Source: Chitinophaga eiseniae
GTDB lineage: Bacteria; Bacteroidota; Bacteroidia; Chitinophagales; Chitinophagaceae
Direction of reading: 5' to 3'
DNA length: 64,000 bases
NCBI RefSeq assembly: GCF_900167135.1
Contig: NZ_FUWZ01000002.1
Location: forward strand, 1,886,651 to 1,950,650
Positions within the stretch are counted from its first letter, which is position 1. Each line of letters opens with the position of its first letter. Below, piece by piece: positions 58,208-64,000 of the stretch. Position numbers and translations under genes: made by a program. A model generated the notes under the pieces. The model did not search any database, was not told the DNA's origin, and saw only the letters and a program-made list of their open reading frames with translations.

Positions 58208-59761
58208 CTACCGCTTCTGTCTTTGTTTCTTGAACAGGTTACCAGTCTTGAACTTGTTACCTTCAGGGCTGCCCACACGGTCCATAGCGCAACGGAAGCC
58301 TACGGTGTTGGTGGCCATATTTTCCTGCATGTAACGGCGGGTACCGGGGGAGAGCCAGTAAGCGCGGTCATTCCAGCTACCGCCTTTCACCACGTGTGAT
58401 TTGTCGTTGATCAGGGTAGTGATGCCATAACCATATTCCACCTGGGAGAGGGAGTCGCCATCGAGGTAGTTGATAACGTCACCTTTCTGGTAGTTGAGAC
58501 GGTTAGCACTTTCTTCGTCGGTAACGTCACGCATTTTCAGGTGGCCCAGGCTGTCTTTTTCGAACTCTTTGTTTTCGTTCTGGTAAACAGTCTGGAATTT
58601 GTTACCACGGAAGTAGTTGAAGTCCTCTCCATCGATCGGGTTGAGTGGTCTGTAAACGTCCAGTACCCATTCAGACACGTTACCGGACATATTATAGATG
58701 CCAAAAGTATTGGGGTAGAAGGAGCGGGTAGGGCCAGGGATGGACGCACGGTCGTTCAGACCACCGGCCACACCCATGTTATCACCGGAACCACGCTTGA
58801 AGTTGGCCAGGAACTGACCCTGCATGGTGCCGCGGCGGATATCACGCAGACCGCTGGTGTTGGTGCCCCAGGAATATACCTGTTTGTTCATGATCAGCTC
58901 TTCCCCGTGTTTGCCTTCTTTTTTGGAAGGGCCGGGGTTCTGGCCGATGTAACCCAGTGCCGCGTATTCCCATTCTGCTTCTGTGGGCAGGCGGTAGTTC
59001 GGCAGCATAACACCATCTTCAAACTGGGCGGTACGCGGGGTACCGTCCGGGTTTTTGAACTGGTCTTTGGTGGATTTGGACATTTTGCCCGGAGTACCTT
59101 CGTACAGGCCGGCGCTGTAGGCTTTGGTATCAAATGTATTGTCGTCTGACTGGTTGGTGACGTCTGCTTTGGAAAGCAGGCCCTTGTCCATCAGCATCTT
59201 TTCGTTGACACGGTTGGAACGCCATTTACAGTAGTCGGTCGCCTGTTTCCAGGTAACGCCTACCACCGGATAGTCGTTATAGGCAGGGTGGCGGAAGTAA
59301 TATTCCACCAGCGGCTCGTTATAAGCCAGTTCACTACGCCATACCAGGGTGTCTGGCAGCGCGTTGCGGTACACGTCCGGGAAAGACTCTCCATAAACAC
59401 GGGCGAGCCAGAACAGGTATTCACGATAGTGTACGTTGGCTACTTCTGATTCATCGATGTAAAAAGAGGAAACTGTAATACGACGTGGAATGTTGTTCCA
59501 GTCGCCCATTACATCCTGCTCAGTGGCACCCATGGCAAAAGTACCGCCCTGTACAAACACAAGGCCCGGTCCGGTTTGCTGGTTTTTATTCTTGGCTACA
59601 CTGAAACCACCCATTTTCTGGTCGTTATAGTTCCAGCCGGTAGCAGAGGAAACTTCTTTCTTTTTGCCGAAAAGTCCTCCACCGTCCTTCTTGTTACAGG
59701 CAGTCATGGATAGCATTACGCCGGTACCTACGAGCAATGATAAAGAGGTTAATCTACGCAT
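58208..59761 (-). CDS. gldJ: Gliding/type IX secretion lipoprotein GldJ
   Basis: A 517-residue lipoprotein (signal ending LSMTACNKK). It has a formylglycine-generating-enzyme-like (SUMF1) fold: GLVFVQGGTFAMGATEQDVM, RRITVSSFYIDESEVANVHY, YRLPTEAEWEYAALGYIGQN, FGIYNMSGNVSEWVLDVYRP and VVKGGSWNDRAYWLSPGTRR. The details (ATGWNYNDQKMGGF start, DWNNIPRR) fit GldJ better than GldK. GldJ is an outer-membrane lipoprotein needed for T9SS and gliding; its gene adjoins porU and porV in other gliding species, as here. FGE catalytic cysteines are not expected. Confidence 0.85.
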   Translation of the reverse strand: MRRLTSLSLLVGTGVMLSMTACNKKDGGGLFGKKKEVSSATGWNYNDQKMGGFSVAKNKNQQTGPGLVFVQGGTFAMGATEQDVMGDWNNIPRRITVSSFYIDESEVANVHYREYLFWLARVYGESFPDVYRNALPDTLVWRSELAYNEPLVEYYFRHPAYNDYPVVGVTWKQATDYCKWRSNRVNEKMLMDKGLLSKADVTNQSDDNTFDTKAYSAGLYEGTPGKMSKSTKDQFKNPDGTPRTAQFEDGVMLPNYRLPTEAEWEYAALGYIGQNPGPSKKEGKHGEELIMNKQVYSWGTNTSGLRDIRRGTMQGQFLANFKRGSGDNMGVAGGLNDRASIPGPTRSFYPNTFGIYNMSGNVSEWVLDVYRPLNPIDGEDFNYFRGNKFQTVYQNENKEFEKDSLGHLKMRDVTDEESANRLNYQKGDVINYLDGDSLSQVEYGYGITTLINDKSHVVKGGSWNDRAYWLSPGTRRYMQENMATNTVGFRCAMDRVGSPEGNKFKTGNLFKKQRQKR

Positions 59762-59798
59762 GCGATACAGCTTTAGTCGATTATATTTACAGTAAACG

Positions 59799-59806
59799 CA
59801 AATGTA
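59799..59806 (-). promoter_or_regulatory. Predicted -7 box of gldJ
   Basis: The minus strand reads TACATTTG (TAnnTTTG), 37 bases before the gldJ ATG. No -33 element is visible in the A-rich stretch upstream. Confidence 0.45.
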
Positions 59807-59987
59807 ATCTTTTTTATTTTATGGCGAAAAAAATTAATTTGTAATTTACCCTCATCCGACCAATCTCCGGTAACAGCCAAGGACAGGACAGCAGCGAAAA
59901 TTAAGAGATATATTTCAAATTTTTATCCTATATTTTCTCTACATTACACCGGCCTTTCAGGAAGGATGGAAAAGGGCTATCAAGATA

Positions 59988-62900
59988 ATGAAACCTTCGA
60001 ATATTTTTCCGGCGCTCCTGTTAATTTTTCTATATCACTACAGCAGCGCTGTTGAACCGGTCGTTCCCCGGACCTACAAAGACCATAGCGTACTGGCATC
60101 GGGCCATTGGTATAAACTGTCAGTGACGGCCCCGGGCGTCTATAAAATAGACCTGCCGCTGCTGCGGCAGCTGGGGGTGGATACCCGGCAACTCGCCACC
60201 GGCAGCATCCGTCTGTTTGGCAACGGCGGCCAACTGCTGCCCGAGCCCAACGCCCAGCCCCGCCACGACGACCTGCCGGAAGTTCCGCTCCAGGTGCAGG
60301 ACGGGGGGGACGGCCTGCTGGACGGCAACGATCACCTCCTTTTTTATACACCCGGTCCCCACCGCTGGCAGTGGGACCCGCTGCGACCCGGCTTCGTGCA
60401 TCAGTATAACCTTTACAGCGATGCGGCCACCTACTTTCTGACAGTCAGCGGCAATGGCGTCCGCATTACACAGGACACCAACACACAGCCCGCCGTCGGC
60501 AAAACATATTCCTTTGATTATCATACCTTTTATGAACGCGACAGCCTGAACTTCCTCAGCAGCGGCAAACAATGGTGGGGACAGGAGTTCGGCAAAGTGG
60601 TAGGAAACAGCCGTTCTTACAGCTTTTCCCTGCCCGGACCGCCCGTTGGCCCTGTCGCCATAGGGTTCAGAGTGGCCGCCCGCGGCGCCACCGGCAGCAA
60701 CTTTGGCGTAAGCCTCAACGGCGCCGCCGCCGCCAGCGCCTACCTGTTGCCCGTAGGCAGCAGCGTTTTCGAATCTTATGCCACCGCCGCCTACGCCTCC
60801 GGCACGGCTACCGTTGCGGGAGATGCGGTGACAGCAGCCGTGACCTTCCAGCCGGGGGACCTGAACGCCAAAGGGTGGCTCGACTACCTGGAGCTGATGG
60901 CCGTCTGTCCGTTACGCCTGCCCGCCGGCGGGCAGCTGGACTTCCGTAATATCACGGTGAACGGCCGTACGCAATACTTCCTGGCTAATGCCACGGCACA
61001 AACGCAGGTATGGGACGTGACCAACCCGCTGCGGCCACTGGCCATGCCTGCCCGCCTGCAGGACGATACCCTGACTTTTACGGGAGATGCCGGACCGCTG
61101 CGGGAATACATCGCTTTTAATGCAGGGGCGGCCCGGCGGCCGGTGGCCGCCGGAGCAGTGCCCAACCAGGACCTGCACGGCCAGCCGGGAGCGACGCTGC
61201 TGATCGTGACGCATGAGGCGTTCCTGGCGGAAGCAGAACGTCTCGCCGCCTGGCGCCGTGCTCACGATGGGGTCAGCGTAGCCGTGGCCACCACCACCCA
61301 GATATATAATGAGTTCGCCTCAGGGACACCGGACCCCACCGCCATCAGGGATTATGTGAAAATGCATTACGACCGTGGCGCCCATCCGGCATACCTGTTG
61401 CTGTTCGGCGCCGCCTCCTACGATTACCGCCAGCGGGTGAAAAATAATACCAACCTGGTACCTTCCTGGCAAAGCGAGGCTTCGCTGGATGCCATTCGTT
61501 CCCATGTATCGGATGACTTTTTCGGGTTCCTCGACGACGCAGAAGATATCACGCGGACAGATATATCCAACCTGCTGGACATCGGTATTGGGCGACTGCC
61601 GGTACGGAACGCCTCAGAAGCCAGGACGGCGGTGGACAAAATCATCCGTTACCAACAGCCCCGTTCCTTCGGGCCGTGGCGCAACAGCGTAACACTGCTG
61701 GCCGACGATGAAGACGACAACCTGCATCTGCAGGATGCCGAAGCTATGAGCAACATCATCGCAAAAAACAATCATCTCCCTGATATCAGTAAAATATATG
61801 TGGACGCCTATCCGCAGGAAAGCACCGCTGCCGGGACGCGCTCCCCGGAGGTGACCAGGGCCGTGAATAACAATATCAACAAAGGAACGCTGGTGCTTAA
61901 CTATAACGGTCATGGCAGTTACAACCGCCTGGCAGAAGAAACCGTGATGGACGTGAACAGCGTACAGGCGTGGAAAAACGAACAACGGTTACCGTTACTG
62001 GTTACGGCGACCTGTGATTTTGCACCGTTTGATGATCCGGGTATTAACTCTTTGGGGGCGCAATTACTGTTGCAACAGCAAAGTGGCGCCATTGCGCTGA
62101 TGACCACTACAAGGGCCGTTTTTGCCAATTCCAACCGCATCATGAATGCCAACTACCTTGAAGCTGTTTTCACGCCGCAGGGGGATGGCTCCATGCGTAC
62201 GCTGGGCGCTGCCGTACAGGATGGTAAGAATAAAACGTACAATACTTCCGGCGATGTGATCAACAACCGCAAATTCCAGCTGCTGGGAGACCCTTCGCTG
62301 AGATTGGCTTTCCCGCAATGGCGGGTGGTGACAGACAGTATCAACGGTCGTAGGGTTACAACGGAAACGGATACCCTGAAAGGACTGCAGCACTGCATCG
62401 TTAAAGGACATGTGGAGGACGCGCAGGGAAACAAATTGCGGGAGTACAACGGTACGCTGACGACAGTCGTGTATGACCAGCCGGTTACACGCCGCACGCG
62501 GGGCAACGATCCCCGCAGCCGTGCGGTGGATTTCCAGGTACAACAGAATATCCTCTTTAAAGGTACCCAAACCGTTACCAATGGCGAGTTTACCGTTGCT
62601 TTCACCGTTCCTGCGGACCTGCCGGATGGTAAAGGCAAGGGGAAGATCAGTTATTACACCAGTAATGCCACTGCAGACGGAGGTGGTTACTTTGACGGAT
62701 TTACAACGGGAGGTATGTTGTCCGGTGCACCGGCCGACGTGACGGGCCCGGATGTAAAAGTATGGCTCGACAGTAAAACATTTACCAGTGGGGATATGAC
62801 CGGCCCTGATCCATGGCTGATGATAGCGCTGGCAGATAGCAGTGGGATCAATATATCGGGCAGTGATCCGGTACATAGTCTGGTAGCGATACTGGATAGT

Positions 62901-63386
62901 TCAGAATATTTGATTTTAAATGATTATTTTGAAGCATCTTTGGATAATTACCGGGAGGGGCAGGTGCGTTTTCAGTTGACCGGATTGCCAACAGGAGCGC
63001 ATCGTATAACCATTAAAGCCTGGGATACCTATAACAACAGCACTGTAAGAACGATTGCCTTTAAAGTTGCAGCACCGGGATCAATAGCAGTAGAGGAGGT
63101 TGTCAATTATCCCAATCCTTTTCACGATGTAACAAGGTTCTCTTTTTTGCATAACCAGCAGGGGCAACAGTTGCAGGTGGATTTACAGGTATTTGCCACG
63201 GATGGAAAATTGGTAAAGAAAATGCGTAGCACAATATTTTCCGGAACAAGCCGTTTTGATGGAATCCCCTGGGACGGCAGAGGTGATTCAGGAGCAAGGT
63301 TACCCGCCGGCATTTATATCTACCGGCTGATTATAGGCAGTAATGGTCAAACCAGGGTTTTGGGTGGAAAAATGGTATTGTTATAA
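59988..63386 (+). CDS. porU: Type IX secretion sortase PorU
   Basis: A 1132-residue outer-membrane-associated protease of the gingipain (C25) family that removes the C-terminal signal of T9SS cargo and attaches them to lipid. A signal peptide (to about residue 20) precedes an N-terminal domain (SGHWYKLSVTAPGVYKIDLP). The caspase-like catalytic region holds His642 in YNGHGSYN and Cys676 in TATCDFAPFDDPG. The C-terminus is a T9SS-type domain (VVNYPNPFHDVTRFSF, then LPAGIYIYRLI), which PorU itself keeps. It precedes porV by 109 bases and is divergent from gldJ. Confidence 0.93.
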   Translation: MKPSNIFPALLLIFLYHYSSAVEPVVPRTYKDHSVLASGHWYKLSVTAPGVYKIDLPLLRQLGVDTRQLATGSIRLFGNGGQLLPEPNAQPRHDDLPEVPLQVQDGGDGLLDGNDHLLFYTPGPHRWQWDPLRPGFVHQYNLYSDAATYFLTVSGNGVRITQDTNTQPAVGKTYSFDYHTFYERDSLNFLSSGKQWWGQEFGKVVGNSRSYSFSLPGPPVGPVAIGFRVAARGATGSNFGVSLNGAAAASAYLLPVGSSVFESYATAAYASGTATVAGDAVTAAVTFQPGDLNAKGWLDYLELMAVCPLRLPAGGQLDFRNITVNGRTQYFLANATAQTQVWDVTNPLRPLAMPARLQDDTLTFTGDAGPLREYIAFNAGAARRPVAAGAVPNQDLHGQPGATLLIVTHEAFLAEAERLAAWRRAHDGVSVAVATTTQIYNEFASGTPDPTAIRDYVKMHYDRGAHPAYLLLFGAASYDYRQRVKNNTNLVPSWQSEASLDAIRSHVSDDFFGFLDDAEDITRTDISNLLDIGIGRLPVRNASEARTAVDKIIRYQQPRSFGPWRNSVTLLADDEDDNLHLQDAEAMSNIIAKNNHLPDISKIYVDAYPQESTAAGTRSPEVTRAVNNNINKGTLVLNYNGHGSYNRLAEETVMDVNSVQAWKNEQRLPLLVTATCDFAPFDDPGINSLGAQLLLQQQSGAIALMTTTRAVFANSNRIMNANYLEAVFTPQGDGSMRTLGAAVQDGKNKTYNTSGDVINNRKFQLLGDPSLRLAFPQWRVVTDSINGRRVTTETDTLKGLQHCIVKGHVEDAQGNKLREYNGTLTTVVYDQPVTRRTRGNDPRSRAVDFQVQQNILFKGTQTVTNGEFTVAFTVPADLPDGKGKGKISYYTSNATADGGGYFDGFTTGGMLSGAPADVTGPDVKVWLDSKTFTSGDMTGPDPWLMIALADSSGINISGSDPVHSLVAILDSSEYLILNDYFEASLDNYREGQVRFQLTGLPTGAHRITIKAWDTYNNSTVRTIAFKVAAPGSIAVEEVVNYPNPFHDVTRFSFLHNQQGQQLQVDLQVFATDGKLVKKMRSTIFSGTSRFDGIPWDGRGDSGARLPAGIYIYRLIIGSNGQTRVLGGKMVLL

Positions 63387-63495
63387 CCTATGCATGGGAG
63401 AGCAGATTAGACATGATCCCCTTTATCAACCCTCTTTTCGTTTTAATATTAATAAATAAGTTTATTTTTACACCCTATCAAAATACGAACATTGC

Positions 63496-64000
63496 ATGAT
63501 CCGAAAGGTAGCTTTGAGCCTTGTGTTCATATACGGTACTTTCAGCAGTTTTGAAACCTCAGCACAGATTAATACAGACCAGATTGATGGCCGTACCAAT
63601 ACGATTAATACCGCGGTGCCTTTTCTCCGCATAACGCCTGACGCCAGAAGCGGTGCTATGGGGGATGTGGGGCTGGCTATTTCGCCGGATGCCTCTTCCA
63701 TCTACTGGAACCTGTCCAAGCTGCCTTTTGCCGACGCAAAGGCCGGCGTGGCGGTAACCTATACCCCCTGGCTGAAGGAACTGGTGAACGACGTATTTCT
63801 GGCGACAGTCAGCGGGTACACGAAGCTGGATGAATACCAGGCTATTTCGGGGTCGCTGCGTTATTTTTCATTAGGGACCATCAATTTCAGGGATGTCACC
63901 AACCAGGACCTCGGGGATTTTCGCCCGCGTGAGTTCGCACTGGACGCCGGTTACGCCCGTAAATTGTCCGATAACTTCTCTATGGGATTAACCGCCCGTT
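63496..64000 (+). CDS. porV: Type IX secretion outer-membrane protein PorV, 3' end outside window
   Basis: The first 168 codons are present. A signal peptide (ending TSAQ near residue 24) is followed by the PorV/LptO N-terminus: NTINTAVPFLRITPDARSGA, MGDVGLAISPDASSIYWNLS, then strands of a FadL-like barrel (AGVAVTYTPWLKELVNDVFL, SGSLRYFSLGTINFRDV). PorV shuttles T9SS cargo to PorU at the cell surface. It lies 109 bases after porU on the same strand. Start ATG 63496. Confidence 0.9.
   Translation, partial: MIRKVALSLVFIYGTFSSFETSAQINTDQIDGRTNTINTAVPFLRITPDARSGAMGDVGLAISPDASSIYWNLSKLPFADAKAGVAVTYTPWLKELVNDVFLATVSGYTKLDEYQAISGSLRYFSLGTINFRDVTNQDLGDFRPREFALDAGYARKLSDNFSMGLTAR

Overview
The window looks like chromosome from a gliding-type Bacteroidota bacterium, most likely in the Chitinophagaceae (Chitinophaga-like). 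The support is: gldJ, porU and porV of the type IX secretion (T9SS)/gliding machinery; gldA; many lipoproteins and small secreted proteins of Bacteroidota type; DUF983, 2TM, head-GIN and DUF6371 families; and several promoter-like TAnnTTTG boxes in place of sigma70 -10 elements. The genus is inference; no rRNA is present to settle it.

Layout. 1-5124: the end of a DUF983 gene, a strong terminator, then a TolC / MacA-type adaptor / MacB ATPase / MacB permease export operon. 5214-17162: mixed housekeeping and accessory genes (two AraC regulators with nearby targets, an NTF2-like protein, SMI1/KNR4, DoxX, a CPA1 Na+/H+ antiporter, lipoproteins, a 2H phosphoesterase, a GT2 glycosyltransferase). 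17320-18045: a COQ4-like gene. 18041-23936: an AT-rich, decayed genomic island bounded by direct repeats that carry the 3' end and terminator of tRNA-Arg(CCT) (23924-23995, minus). 24052-34401: minus-strand metabolic genes (long-chain acyl-CoA ligase, YceI, PaaN, a TPR protein, DUF1015, SerC, a phospholipase C-like protein, DUF502). 34736-41519: a TetR-controlled RND efflux operon with a clear promoter/operator. 41934-44543: kynureninase followed by an unusual RGG-repeat protein fused to a 2H (2'-5' RNA ligase-like) phosphoesterase. 44787-52982: a head-GIN lipoprotein, a BI-1 protein, 2-oxoacid:ferredoxin oxidoreductase alpha, a nucleoside-type MFS permease, DUF2071 and endonuclease III. 53093-64000: FtsB/DivIC, enolase, GldA, an M23 peptidase, peroxiredoxin Bcp, GldJ, PorU and the start of PorV.

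How the genes work together. Two complete tripartite exporters are present, one MacAB-type and one RND-type. The T9SS genes gldJ, porU and porV are clustered, with gldA nearby. The island holds a DUF433/DUF5615 toxin-antitoxin pair, two small DNA-binding proteins, an active-site-variant thioredoxin, a fragment of a HExxH metallopeptidase-type domain, and a DUF6371 toprim gene broken by an in-frame TGA. Four copies of one repeat, derived from the 3' end of a DUF6371-type gene, punctuate it, and a second decayed copy of its hypothetical-gene/DUF5615 block lies at 21912-22274. No integrase was found.

The most noteworthy items are the RGG-2H fusion protein, the layered tRNA-Arg island, the two well-resolved operator/promoter predictions (AraC type at 6834-6904, TetR type at 34736-34773) and a set of long near-perfect intergenic palindromes. 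All identifications come from reading motifs; no database search was run.
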